This document shows, one piece after another, positions 1 through 8,252 of a stretch of 61,018 nt of DNA. The stretch covers positions 1 to 61,018 of the forward strand of contig JAEZIQ010000100.1 in assembly GCA_023436605.1 (NCBI GenBank), written 5' to 3'. Source of the DNA: Actinomycetes bacterium (GTDB taxonomy: Bacteria > Actinomycetota > Thermoleophilia > Solirubrobacterales > 70-9). Position 1 is the stretch's first letter, and each line of letters opens with the position of its first letter. The notes under the pieces are model-generated. The model did no database searches, had not been told where the DNA came from, and was given only the letters and a program-made list of their open reading frames with translations. The position numbers were made by a program, and so were the translations under genes.

Positions 1-843
1 GTAGTAGTGGCGCTTGATGTGGTCGAAGTTGACCGTGTCGCGAATGCCGGGCTGCTGGTAGAGATCGCGGAGGTAGCCGGAAAGGTTTTCGTAGTCGGCG
101 ATGCGCCTCTGGTTGCACTTGAAGTGACCGACGTAGACGGCGTCGAAGCGCACCAGGGTGACGAACAGACGCCAGTCCGCTTCCGTGATCCGGTCACCGG
201 TCAGGAAGCGCTGGCCGGCGAGGCGATCGTCCATCTCGTCAAGGGCCTCGAAAAGGTCGATGAAAGCTTCCTCGTACGCCTCCTGGGTCGAGGCGAAGCC
301 GGCTCGATAGACGCCGTTGTTGATCGAGTTGTAGACCCGTTCGTTTACCCGGTCGATCTCCTCGCGCAGATCCTCGGGATAGAGGTCGAGATCCGGGTTC
401 TCCGCCCACTCGTTGAACTCGCTGTTCAGCATGCGGATGATCTCGCTGCTCTCGTTGTTGACCAGCCGGTTTGTCTGCTTGTCCCAGAGGACGGGAACCG
501 TGACCCGGGCGTCGAAGTCCGGATCGGTCTTCAGGTAGGCGTCGAGGAGGAACTCGAAGCCGTTGACCGGGTCGGGCTCCTCGTCGAAGAACTTCCAGCC
601 CCGATCGTCACGGACCGGATCGACCGCGGTCATCGAAATTACGTCTTCGAGGCCTTTGAGCTTGCGGTAGATGATCGCGCGGGAAGCCCAGGGGCAGGCA
701 TAGCTCACATACAGGTGGTAGCGCCCGGGCTCGGCCTTGAAACCCGAAGAGCCATCCGCGGTCACCCAGTCCCGGAAGATGTTCTCCTGACGGACGAAGG
801 CGCCCTTCTCATCTGTTTCCTTTTCAAACTGAGCCTTGGCCAT
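1..843 (-). CDS. Glutathionyl-hydroquinone reductase-like GST (partial, 3' end outside window)
   Basis: The frame runs from an ATG at 843 off the left edge, giving 281 residues of a family that is usually about 320. It encodes a Xi-class glutathione transferase (YqjG/EcpM type), which reductively removes thiol adducts from hydroquinones in the cytoplasm. The thioredoxin-like N-terminal half carries the catalytic CPWA motif at Cys50, followed by the helical GST C-terminal domain. The start is supported by a strong AAGGAGT ribosome site six bases upstream. Actinobacteria generally use mycothiol rather than glutathione, so the natural thiol may differ; that is inference. The gene faces away from the secreted-protein gene at 1012. 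The family call is firm, the substrate is not. Confidence 0.9.
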   Translation of the reverse strand, partial: MAKAQFEKETDEKGAFVRQENIFRDWVTADGSSGFKAEPGRYHLYVSYACPWASRAIIYRKLKGLEDVISMTAVDPVRDDRGWKFFDEEPDPVNGFEFLLDAYLKTDPDFDARVTVPVLWDKQTNRLVNNESSEIIRMLNSEFNEWAENPDLDLYPEDLREEIDRVNERVYNSINNGVYRAGFASTQEAYEEAFIDLFEALDEMDDRLAGQRFLTGDRITEADWRLFVTLVRFDAVYVGHFKCNQRRIADYENLSGYLRDLYQQPGIRDTVNFDHIKRHYY

Positions 844-1011
844 ACCTACTCCTTCGATGGGTCAGATGGTGCGATGACGGGGCGCCGGGCAAGCTGGAGA
901 GTTCTCCACAATTTCCGATCAGGCCCGGTACCGACGGTTATAGTCTGACCATCAGCGGGTCCGCTTGAAGCGCGATGGCGGAGGGATACCCGCTCCTAGA
1001 AAGGGAGAAAC

Positions 1012-2253
1012 TTGCCGGTCACCGACTCAAAACCGTTCACGTGGGCACGCAGCCTTCTGCTCGCGGCAGCATTTCTTGCCGGCCTCGCAGCATTCTGGCC
1101 CGCGTCGGCCTCGGCTGACGAACCGTTCAGGATCGATTTCGACAAGAGCAACATCCAGGTTGGCGGCCTTGCTGACCTGCCGCTGGACACGGTGGCAAGC
1201 AGCTCCACGCTCGAAGGCACGATCGATGAAGCCGGCAACGTCACGATCCCCAAGGGCAAATTCAAGCTCCCGGAGCTCGGACTGGACGAGCCCGTCAAGG
1301 TGCGCGGATTCATGGGTATAGAAAGCCCCGCCACTGGCACCTACGACCGGGGGACCGGCCAGTTGGAACTCGACGCAACGGCCGGGATCTGGGTTTCGGT
1401 CGACGTGGCCGCCGCGCTCGATCTCGCCGGACTCGACATCAACGACCTGATCGGCGAGCTGGGCGGTGGAACCGGGCTTCCGATCAATATCGGCAGCCTG
1501 ATCAAGCCGCTGCTCAGCAACCTGACCTGCGGCTTTTCACCGATGGACGTGCACTTCACAACCGAGGCCAACTCGCTTTCGAGCGGCAGCCGGTTTGCCG
1601 GTGGCCCGACCGGAGCCGGAGCGATCACCGCCGAGTGGGCTCAGCTCGGGCCGTTCTCCGGCCGGACCAAGATCCTTGGGATGGTCGATCCCTGCCAGCT
1701 CCTGATGGACTACCTGCCCGACCTTCTTGGTGGACTTGGTGGATCGCTGACCGGCGAGATTGATTTAGGCGACATCGACCTGGCCAGCCTCCTGAGCAAC
1801 CTGAACGACGTGAATCTGGGACCGAGCGCGATTACCCTGACCCGCTCTGCGAGCGACCCGATCGACCCCGGTCCGGACCCGGACCCGGACCCGGACCCGG
1901 ACCCTGATCCCGACCCGCCACTCGGTTCGGCCCGGCTCTCGCTCGCGGTTACACCCAAGACTCGTGGTGTCAAGGCCGGCAAGACCGCGACCTTCAGCGT
2001 CAAGGTCAGGAACCTGGGCAAGAGCGACGCCAAGCGGGTAGGTGTGTGCCTGACCGGACCGGGAGCGGGAATTCTCGTCCGCTGGCGCTGCCTGAAACTG
2101 GGCACCCTCCCGGCGAACGCGGCCACGACCAGGCAGGTTCGGGTCCGCGTGAAGTCAAACGCTCCCAGGCGAAGTGCGCAATTCCGGTTCCAGGTCAAGG
2201 CGTCCAACGCGGCTACCCGCAGCGTCGGATCCAGGCTGCGGGTCAGGCGCTAG
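1012..2253 (+). CDS. Secreted protein with Asp-Pro linker and CARDB-like C-terminal domain
   Basis: The product is 413 residues from a TTG start preceded by a GGGAG ribosome site. A clear Sec signal peptide (hydrophobic residues about 14-32, cleavage after ASA) precedes a region of about 250 residues that I do not recognise. Next comes an Asp-Pro linker at residues about 285-300, encoded by a tandem hexamer. The last 110 residues look like the CARDB/COG1361 immunoglobulin-like domain of cell-surface proteins (features such as TATFSVKVRNLG). A possible TATAGT -10 box lies at 939-944, giving a leader of about 60 nt. It is presumably exported and surface-associated. No enzymatic motif is visible. 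Confidence 0.75.
   Translation: MPVTDSKPFTWARSLLLAAAFLAGLAAFWPASASADEPFRIDFDKSNIQVGGLADLPLDTVASSSTLEGTIDEAGNVTIPKGKFKLPELGLDEPVKVRGFMGIESPATGTYDRGTGQLELDATAGIWVSVDVAAALDLAGLDINDLIGELGGGTGLPINIGSLIKPLLSNLTCGFSPMDVHFTTEANSLSSGSRFAGGPTGAGAITAEWAQLGPFSGRTKILGMVDPCQLLMDYLPDLLGGLGGSLTGEIDLGDIDLASLLSNLNDVNLGPSAITLTRSASDPIDPGPDPDPDPDPDPDPDPPLGSARLSLAVTPKTRGVKAGKTATFSVKVRNLGKSDAKRVGVCLTGPGAGILVRWRCLKLGTLPANAATTRQVRVRVKSNAPRRSAQFRFQVKASNAATRSVGSRLRVRR
1875..1916 (+). repeat. Tandem GGACCC hexamer repeat coding for an Asp-Pro linker
   Basis: Five exact GGACCC copies (1875-1904) continue into degenerate copies to about 1916. They lie inside the secreted-protein gene and encode alternating Asp and Pro. 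Length change by replication slippage would stay in frame. Confidence 0.85.
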
Positions 2254-2256
2254 GAC

Positions 2257-4122
2257 TTACGCCGCAGAAAGCTGCCGGGCACTCCCAAGCGTCCCCGCGA
2301 GCCCGCTGAGCAGCAGGTTCGAAAGCAGCTCGGCCTGCTGACCGATCTCCGGAACCGCGGTGGTTTCGAGCAGGACTCCGTTGCGGGGAGGACCGATCAC
2401 GAAAATCTGCTCGCTAGCGCTCGCGTCCGAACCGATCAGGGCGCCATCGTCATCGATGTCGAAGCCGATGCCGAGCGCGTCGGCCCGAAGCACTCCCTGT
2501 TCAAGCAGTCCGTTGACCAGCGGGTGGTCGAGGCGGCGCGGGTCCCAGGTCGGACCGGTGCAGTTGATGATCCGGTCGGCCAGCAGGCGATCGTGGGCGT
2601 CCGCATTGCTGAGCTTCAGATCGACCGCGAGCTTCTCCCCTTCGAGGGTGACCCGCTGGATCGACGCGGCCCGGATTCGCAGGCGACGATTGACCTTGAG
2701 CCGCTCGAGCCGGAGCGCCACCCGGGGGGCCATCCGATGACGATGAACTCCCCAGAGACGGCTCATGTCGGTGATGAAGCGCTTCTGGTCCCGTCGGTCG
2801 AGGGACTTCCAGAGATCGTTGGTGATCGGCCTGAGTGAATCGAAGGCCACTCGCCAGTCCTCTCCCCTCGCTCCGGCCACCGCGATCTCGGTCAGCAGCC
2901 GGGAAGTGAGCTCGGTCAGCGAACATCGATCGTCGGGCAGGGCCACCGGCCGGCCACGTACCGGCATCGTGTCGCCGTGCGCCCGCGGCAGGAGTCCGTG
3001 GCGTGACACAGCCTGCATCTCGGGACCACCCGGCCCACCGAGAGAGATTGCCATGTCAATAGTGGTCAGCCCGGTCCCGATCAGCATCACGACCTCGTCG
3101 TTTACGGCTTTCTCGAGAAGTCCTTTGGCCCAGGGGTCACCGGCGTACTTGCCGGATTCGATCACCTCGGGGTCGATGCCGGGCAAGTCCGTGGGTTTGC
3201 CGTTGCCGATCGCAAGTACTACCCGGTCGGCCTCGATCTCCTGGCCGTCGTCCAGCGCGACCGTTGCCGGAGCGCCGTCGACCCCGGGCAGGACCGAAGT
3301 CACTTCGGCCCTGATCCGATCGAAGAAGATCCCGTTGGCGTCGGCCGCAGTCCGATCGAGCAGATCGACCAGGTAACGGCCGAAGGTGCGCCGGGCCAGA
3401 TACTCCTGGGGCTGGGTTTCCGGATTCTCCTGGCGGACCCATTCGAGGAAGTCGTAGGGCCGGTCGGGCAGGGCGATCATCTGACCGGCCGGGACGTTCA
3501 GCCGGTGCTGTTCGTCCTCGGTGCTGTAGGCGACGCCGGGGCCGATCTGCTCCCCCCTCTCGACCAGGACGACGCGCAGTCCCGGGGCCGAGCGGCGGAG
3601 TAGCTGAACTGCGGTCAGCGTGCCAGAAGCACCACCACCGACCACGACGATCGTCGCTACAGGTTCGCTTGGGGTCTCATGGGTGACCGCGGCCACCGGA
3701 CCACCGGGGGCGACCTCGACCAGAGGCACCTGACTGGGCAGGTGCCCGACCAGAAGCGATGAGCCACTGCGGTTGAAGAGCAGCGGTCGCTCCTCGCTTT
3801 GTTCCGGAACCTCCATCGCCTCGACCCGCCCGATCAACAGCTCCTGGGCGCCGGCTGGCACCACGTTTGAGACCGCGCATTCGAACCGGCCACCGGTCTG
3901 GTCCTTGAACTCGACCGTGAAACTTCCGGACTCGGCAACGACGGCTACCGCGGGACCCGCCGGGACGCTGACCGCCACCAGAGGCGGTTCGACCGAGAGG
4001 GCGGTGAAGGAGTCGGCGGTGAGGCTGACCTCTTCGCCCTTAGCGTCGGTGGCGGTTACGAATGCGGTTCCTTCCGGGAGTCGGTTGGCAACCCCCGCGA
4101 ACTTCGATCCCAGCTCTGACAT
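2257..4122 (-). CDS. Flavin reductase domain fused to COG4529-type FAD/NAD(P)-binding protein
   Basis: This 621-residue protein has two modules. Residues about 1-140 look like the split-barrel FMN-binding flavin reductase domain. Residues about 155-600 form an FAD/NAD(P)-binding oxidoreductase of the COG4529 (YdhS-like) type, with the dinucleotide motif VGGGASG at 161-167 and a second Rossmann signature near VVMLIGTGLTTIDMA. Its ATG overlaps the stop codon of the upstream FMN reductase (4122-4124), so the two are translationally coupled. A flavin-reducing domain, an FAD oxidoreductase and a separate FMN reductase in one operon suggest reduced-flavin supply to a monooxygenase-type reaction; no classical monooxygenase is adjacent. 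Domain calls are good; the substrate is unknown. It ends three bases from the convergent gene. Confidence 0.8.
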   Translation of the reverse strand: MSELGSKFAGVANRLPEGTAFVTATDAKGEEVSLTADSFTALSVEPPLVAVSVPAGPAVAVVAESGSFTVEFKDQTGGRFECAVSNVVPAGAQELLIGRVEAMEVPEQSEERPLLFNRSGSSLLVGHLPSQVPLVEVAPGGPVAAVTHETPSEPVATIVVVGGGASGTLTAVQLLRRSAPGLRVVLVERGEQIGPGVAYSTEDEQHRLNVPAGQMIALPDRPYDFLEWVRQENPETQPQEYLARRTFGRYLVDLLDRTAADANGIFFDRIRAEVTSVLPGVDGAPATVALDDGQEIEADRVVLAIGNGKPTDLPGIDPEVIESGKYAGDPWAKGLLEKAVNDEVVMLIGTGLTTIDMAISLGGPGGPEMQAVSRHGLLPRAHGDTMPVRGRPVALPDDRCSLTELTSRLLTEIAVAGARGEDWRVAFDSLRPITNDLWKSLDRRDQKRFITDMSRLWGVHRHRMAPRVALRLERLKVNRRLRIRAASIQRVTLEGEKLAVDLKLSNADAHDRLLADRIINCTGPTWDPRRLDHPLVNGLLEQGVLRADALGIGFDIDDDGALIGSDASASEQIFVIGPPRNGVLLETTAVPEIGQQAELLSNLLLSGLAGTLGSARQLSAA

Positions 4123-4649
4123 CAGACCGGGGTCCTCGAAAGCCAGCTGCCGCTGCGTTCCAGCCAGGCGGTGACCAGACCGTCCGCACCGAGCGATGCG
4201 AGTTCGGATTCGAGAGCGACCAGCGAAGGTGTCGAGCAGGTCGCACCGAGCTCGAGTAGGGCTGGTCGAAGGTGTACGTCAGCTGCCATGGCATGCCTCG
4301 CCTGTCGGGCGATCATCAGCGGGATCGCGGTTTTGTCCAATAGCGCTGCTTCCGGCAGGCCGTCGAGAAAGAGCTTCAGCAGACCCGAGTAGCTCCCCAT
4401 CACGGTTGGGCTGGCCGCGATCACGACCTGGGAAGTTCGGACCAGATCGTTCAGTTCGGGGCTGAACTGGCCGCCCTGGAGCGGCAGGTTGACGAGGTCG
4501 ATCGCTACGGCCGGGGTGTCGTCGATCTGGGAAGCCAGGCCATCAGCAATCCCTGAAGCAAGTTTGAGGGTGCGACTGTCGGGCCTCTGGTTACCCACTA
4601 TTGCGACGACGTTGGGCGTGAATCCGGGGTGAAGAGAGGTCTGATTCAT
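4122..4649 (-). CDS. NAD(P)H-dependent FMN reductase (SsuE/flavodoxin-fold family)
   Basis: The 175-residue protein has the flavodoxin-like fold of NADPH-dependent FMN reductases. An N-terminal GNQRPDSRT loop takes the place of the usual GSxRxxS FMN-phosphate loop, and SPTVMGSYSGLLKLFLD corresponds to the conserved SPxYxxxxSGxLKxxlD segment. Its usual role is to reduce free FMN with NAD(P)H for a partner oxygenase, as SsuE does in sulfonate use. It is the first gene of a two-gene operon whose ATGA junction couples it to the flavin-reductase/FAD fusion. The leader is long (about 115 nt from the predicted promoter) and contains a GC-rich hairpin. A sulfur-scavenging role is plausible but not shown. 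Confidence 0.8.
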   Translation of the reverse strand: MNQTSLHPGFTPNVVAIVGNQRPDSRTLKLASGIADGLASQIDDTPAVAIDLVNLPLQGGQFSPELNDLVRTSQVVIAASPTVMGSYSGLLKLFLDGLPEAALLDKTAIPLMIARQARHAMAADVHLRPALLELGATCSTPSLVALESELASLGADGLVTAWLERSGSWLSRTPV

Positions 4650-4684
4650 CTGGTCGTCCTGGGTCGAAAAGTGAGGGGAGGATC

Positions 4685-4712
4685 GGGGGCCGGATCTTTC
4701 GACCCGGCCCCC
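4685..4712 (-). promoter_or_regulatory. GC-rich hairpin in leader of the flavin operon
   Basis: A perfect 9-bp stem (GGGGGCCGG at 4685-4693 with CCGGCCCCC at 4704-4712) and a 10-nt loop sit in the predicted 5' leader of the minus-strand operon. No gene ends here, so it is not an obvious terminator. Attenuation or mRNA protection are possibilities. Confidence 0.4.
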
Positions 4713-4763
4713 TTGCCTTGCGTCCAGCTGGGCCGTCTAGCCCACCGCCCAGCGGAGTCGACG

Positions 4764-4798
4764 TAGACATTTATGAGTTTGTCTAGTCAGTAGATCAA
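4764..4798 (-). promoter_or_regulatory. Promoter with overlapping TAGACA/TGTCTA palindrome
   Basis: On the minus strand TTGATC (4798-4793), a 17-nt spacer and CATAAA (4775-4770) make a good sigma-70-type promoter for the flavin operon. The inverted repeat TAGACA-N10-TGTCTA (4764-4785) covers the spacer and -10, which is where a repressor would bind. The half-sites resemble those of the sulfur regulator McbR (TAGAC-N6-GTCTA), but the spacing differs, so the regulator is unassigned. Confidence 0.5.
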
Positions 4799-4890
4799 GA
4801 TAATACACATTCTTGCCGGTGAGGGGAAGGGCAGCCTGAATTTCGACCGTTGGCCAAATTCAGCTCCCCCTCCGGGCGTATCGTTGACAC

Positions 4891-6297
4891 ATGGAAGCTG
4901 CCCACGCGGCAAGCAGCGAGTACCGGCTCTCCGGCTACTACGACGAAGCCTTCTCGGCGGACAGCGAGGTCCGCCCCGCCTACCGTGGGCTGCTGGAAGG
5001 TCTGGACCGGAGCGAACTCGCCACCATCCAGGGCGGCGTCCAGACCCGGCTCGGAAAGGCCGATGTCACCTTTGGACCCGAGGGAATGCGCTCCGACTTC
5101 GTGGTCGACCCGGTTCCCCGCATCATCACCGCCGCCGAATGGGCCGAACTGTCGGCCGGGCTCACCCAGCGGGTACGGGCACTCCAGATGTTCCTGGCTG
5201 ACATCTACACCAGACAGGAGATCCTCTCCGCCGGGATCATGCGTCGATCGATCCTCGATGGAGCGCCACACTACGAACCGGTGGCGGCCGGTTTCGGCTC
5301 CCCGGTGCTGGCCGACATCGCCGGCCCGGACCTGGTTCGGGACGAGGATGGGTTCCGGGTCCTCGAGGACAACCTGCGGTTCCCTTCGGGCCTGACCTTT
5401 GCCCGGGCCGCCCGCCAGGCGGTGGCCGGTGAGTGGCCGGGGACCGCAAACCGGATGGCCGGTGACGAAACGTTTGCGATGCTCGGGGAACTGCTCCGCA
5501 ACCGGGACCCCGGAGGCTCGGGGGACCCGGCCATCGCGATCCTCAGCGAAGGCCCGGACAGCGCCGCTTTCTTCGAGCACCGCTCTCTGGCCAGGCTGCT
5601 CGGCATCGAGGTCGTGACCGCGGCCGACCTCGAGATAGCGGAAGGACGGCTGGTGACGCGGGCCGAACGCGGCCGGAAGCCGGTCGACGTCCTCTACAAC
5701 CGCAGCAACACCGACCGGATCACCCGCAACGGCAATGACCTCACTCCCCTCGGGGAGCTGCTGATCGAGCCGCTCCGCTCCGGAAAGCTTGCCTGCGTCA
5801 ACTCTTTCGGGACGGGAATTGCCGATGACAAAGCCGTTCACTGCTACACAACAGAGATGATCAGGTTCTACCTGGACGAAGATCCGTTGCTCGGAATCCC
5901 GCTCACCTACGACCTCGGTGATCCCGCGCAGGCTGACGAGGCGATGGAGCAGCTCGATCAGCTGGTGATCAAGCCGCGCTGGGCACTCGGCGGGCAGGAC
6001 ATCGTGATCGGTCCGAGAGCGTCCGCCCGGGAGCTCGAGCATGTCAGGCAGACCGTGCGCAGCAACCCCGGCCGTTTTGTGGCCCAGGAGATGATCGGGC
6101 TCTCGACCCACCCCACACTCTTCGGTGATCGAATCGAACCCCGGCACGTCGACCTGAGGCCCTACGTCCTGACTAGCCGCGGCGAGCAGAATGTGGCCCC
6201 GCTCGCGTTGAGTCGGTTCGCCCGGGACGCCGACAACCTCGTAGTCAGCAGCACCCAGGGAGGAGGAGCGAAGGACACATGGATACTGGCGGAATGA
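4891..6297 (+). CDS. Circularly permuted ATP-grasp ligase-like protein (CP_ATPgrasp family)
   Basis: The 468-residue protein matches the circularly permuted ATP-grasp family (former DUF404/DUF407). Typical segments are the N-terminal GYYDEAF, the RVRALQMFLADIY helix, LEDNLRFPSGL, NRSNTDR and QLVIKPRWALGGQDI. Members are thought to form amide bonds with ATP on unknown substrates. A TATCGT -10-like box at 4879-4884 ends six bases before the ATG, implying a leaderless transcript. It opens a five-gene operon: the next gene starts inside its end, and it contains the next gene's ribosome site (AGGAGGAG, 6261-6268). The company of a GCS2 ligase and a class I amidohydrolase argues for small-molecule amide or peptide synthesis. 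The substrate cannot be read from sequence. Confidence 0.82.
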   Translation: MEAAHAASSEYRLSGYYDEAFSADSEVRPAYRGLLEGLDRSELATIQGGVQTRLGKADVTFGPEGMRSDFVVDPVPRIITAAEWAELSAGLTQRVRALQMFLADIYTRQEILSAGIMRRSILDGAPHYEPVAAGFGSPVLADIAGPDLVRDEDGFRVLEDNLRFPSGLTFARAARQAVAGEWPGTANRMAGDETFAMLGELLRNRDPGGSGDPAIAILSEGPDSAAFFEHRSLARLLGIEVVTAADLEIAEGRLVTRAERGRKPVDVLYNRSNTDRITRNGNDLTPLGELLIEPLRSGKLACVNSFGTGIADDKAVHCYTTEMIRFYLDEDPLLGIPLTYDLGDPAQADEAMEQLDQLVIKPRWALGGQDIVIGPRASARELEHVRQTVRSNPGRFVAQEMIGLSTHPTLFGDRIEPRHVDLRPYVLTSRGEQNVAPLALSRFARDADNLVVSSTQGGGAKDTWILAE

Positions 6298-7103
6298 CCC
6301 TGCGGGGGATGACCCGCACCCCCGAAACGAGAAGACCGTTGATCGGTGTCACGACTTCGGAGCTTCGCAAGGCGGAAACCGTTTCACCCACCCCGGAAGG
6401 GGAACCGCCCAGACACGAGATGGCATTGGGGCTGACTTACATGAAGGCGATCGAGGTGGCCGGGGGAATCCCGGTCGTGATCCCGCCGATGGACACCGGT
6501 CTGATCGGGGCCCTGCTCGACCATCTCGACGGGGTCTGCCTTTCCGGCGGCCCGGACATCCACCCCGACTACTACGGCCAGGAGCCTCACGCGGAACTTG
6601 GCCCGACCGCGCCCGACCTCGACTACTTCGAGCTTGAGATCGCCCGGCAGGCGGACCGCAAGGAGCTGCCCATATTCGCGATCTGCCGGGGCATGCAGGC
6701 GCTCAACATCAGCCGCGGGGGGACTCTGCTTCAGCACATTCCCGACCGCTGGGTAGAGATTGAGCATCGTCAGAAGATGCCGGGTCAGACCGCCGCGCAC
6801 CGGGTGGACCTCGACCCGAGGTCACATGTCTCGCTGATCGTCGGCTCACCGGTGATCGCCGTCAACTCCTTTCATCACCAGGCGGTGGAAAAGATCGGGG
6901 AGGGTCTGGTCGCCACCGGCTGGGCCCCGGACGGGGCGACCGAAGCGATCGAGGATCCCGAGCGTGAGTTCCTGATCGGGGTCCAGTGGAACGCCGAGCT
7001 GATGGTCGATCAACCGGAGCAGTACTCACTCTTCCGTCAGTTTGTGACCGCGGCAGAGGAATTCTCGGAAAGGCGACTCGGGGAGATGACGCAATCACGG
7101 TGA
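6279..7103 (+). CDS. Peptidase C26 / gamma-glutamyl-GABA hydrolase-like amidohydrolase with Asn in place of catalytic His
   Basis: This 274-residue class I glutamine-amidotransferase-fold hydrolase resembles PuuD, which cleaves gamma-glutamyl amide bonds. The nucleophile elbow AICRGMQ carries Cys136, LSGGPDIHP the oxyanion region, and NSFHHQ the substrate segment. The C-terminal motif is normally GVQWHPE with the catalytic histidine; here it is GVQWNAE, with Asn238 at that position. His199/His200 are still present. The chosen ATG (6279) lies 10 bases from AGGAGGAG and overlaps the ATP-grasp gene; an in-frame ATG at 6294 is possible. The downstream gene overlaps through GTGA. It may be an altered hydrolase or a transferase in the operon's amide chemistry. 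Confidence 0.82.
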   Translation: MDTGGMTLRGMTRTPETRRPLIGVTTSELRKAETVSPTPEGEPPRHEMALGLTYMKAIEVAGGIPVVIPPMDTGLIGALLDHLDGVCLSGGPDIHPDYYGQEPHAELGPTAPDLDYFELEIARQADRKELPIFAICRGMQALNISRGGTLLQHIPDRWVEIEHRQKMPGQTAAHRVDLDPRSHVSLIVGSPVIAVNSFHHQAVEKIGEGLVATGWAPDGATEAIEDPEREFLIGVQWNAELMVDQPEQYSLFRQFVTAAEEFSERRLGEMTQSR

Positions 7104-8242
7104 CTCCTGAAAGAACTTCGCGACCGGCCTGGGCGGCCTGGGCCGAGCAGCCCCACCCGCTCGGCGAGTTCACCATCGGGGTCGAGGAAGAGGTGATGCT
7201 GGTCTCGGCGATCAGTAATGCCCTCGCCAACCGGATCGATGCCGTCCTGCCCCGCCTGCCGGCCGATGTGGTGACTCACATGACCCCTGAGACGCACGGT
7301 TCCGCGGTCGAGCTCAGAACCGATGTCCACTCCGAAGTGAGTTCGGCGATCGACCAGATCGCTTCGCTCCGACACAGCCTCGCCGCGACCCTCAAGACCC
7401 TGCGGCTCAGGGCCGCCTCGGCCGGCACCCATCCGTTCGCCGTCTGGGAGGAGATCGTCGTCTCGGCGGGTGAGCGCTACCAGTTCGTCCACGGCTCGAT
7501 GCGCGAACTGGCCCGTCGCGAACCGACCTTCGCGCTCCACGTCCACGTCGGGATAGCTGATCCGGAAGTCGCGATCCGGGTCCACAACCGGATGCGGATC
7601 TTTCTGCCGATCCTGCTCGCGCTCTCGGCCAACTCGCCTTTCTGGCAGGGCCGTGACACCGGTCTCTCCTCGGCCCGCACTCCTCTCTTCCAGGCCTTCC
7701 CGCGAGTCGGTGTGCCCCGGCCTTTTCACAGCTACCAGCAGTACGTCGACAACGTGGACCTGCTGATTCGGACCGACGCCATCCCCGAGCCGACTTTCCT
7801 CTGGTGGGACGTGCGTCCACAAGCTTCGCTCGGGACGCTTGAAATACGGGTGATGGATGCGCAGACCCGCAACGAGGACACCGCCGCGTTGGTCGCGATG
7901 ACCCAGTGCATCGCGAGGCGCGAGGCACTTGACAGCCAGATCACGACCAGTCAGATCGATTCGCAGGAATCAATCAGCGAGAACCGCTTCCTTGCCGCGC
8001 GGGACGGGATCGCCGCTGAACTGATCGATTCCGAACGCGAGATCCGGGTGCCGGTTCCGAAGATCGTCGACCGGCTGGTCGCCGACCTGCAGCCCCACGC
8101 CCAGGATCTCGGCTGTGAGGCCGAACTCGGGCATTGCCTGGAACTCGCCCGGGAAAATGGGGCGGTGCGCCAGCGCCGGATCAGCCGGGAAGTTCCATCC
8201 CTTGCCCAGATGGTCAGCATTCTCGCCGACGAACTGGAATAG
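7100..8242 (+). CDS. GCS2-family carboxylate-amine ligase (YbdK-like)
   Basis: The product is about 380 residues of the glutamate-cysteine ligase type 2 family. The GVEEE metal/ATP motif is near residues 27-31, HVHVGI follows, then the conserved FWQGRDTGLSSAR segment and WWDVRPQ..GTLEIRVMD. YbdK-type members have weak or unknown ligase activity and are often mislabelled as glutathione enzymes. I start it at the GTG whose bases overlap the stop codon of the previous gene (7100-7103), since upstream in-frame codons lie inside that gene. It is the second predicted amide-forming ligase in this operon. Function beyond ATP-dependent carboxylate-amine ligation is unknown. Confidence 0.85.
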   Translation: MTPERTSRPAWAAWAEQPHPLGEFTIGVEEEVMLVSAISNALANRIDAVLPRLPADVVTHMTPETHGSAVELRTDVHSEVSSAIDQIASLRHSLAATLKTLRLRAASAGTHPFAVWEEIVVSAGERYQFVHGSMRELARREPTFALHVHVGIADPEVAIRVHNRMRIFLPILLALSANSPFWQGRDTGLSSARTPLFQAFPRVGVPRPFHSYQQYVDNVDLLIRTDAIPEPTFLWWDVRPQASLGTLEIRVMDAQTRNEDTAALVAMTQCIARREALDSQITTSQIDSQESISENRFLAARDGIAAELIDSEREIRVPVPKIVDRLVADLQPHAQDLGCEAELGHCLELARENGAVRQRRISREVPSLAQMVSILADELE

Positions 8243-8252
8243 TCCGCTCATC

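Noticed and set aside
7..948. A 313-codon open frame on the plus strand at the left edge
   Set aside because: It is antisense to the glutathionyl-hydroquinone reductase-like gene, whose minus-strand product has conserved family motifs and a good ribosome site.
4650..4763. Leader of the flavin operon as a riboswitch (SAM or FMN)
   Set aside because: Only a single GC hairpin is evident; I could not match the conserved core of any known riboswitch class.
4764..4785. Palindrome as a true McbR site
   Set aside because: The half-sites match but the spacing is ten to twelve rather than six, and no McbR gene is in the window; left as an unassigned operator.
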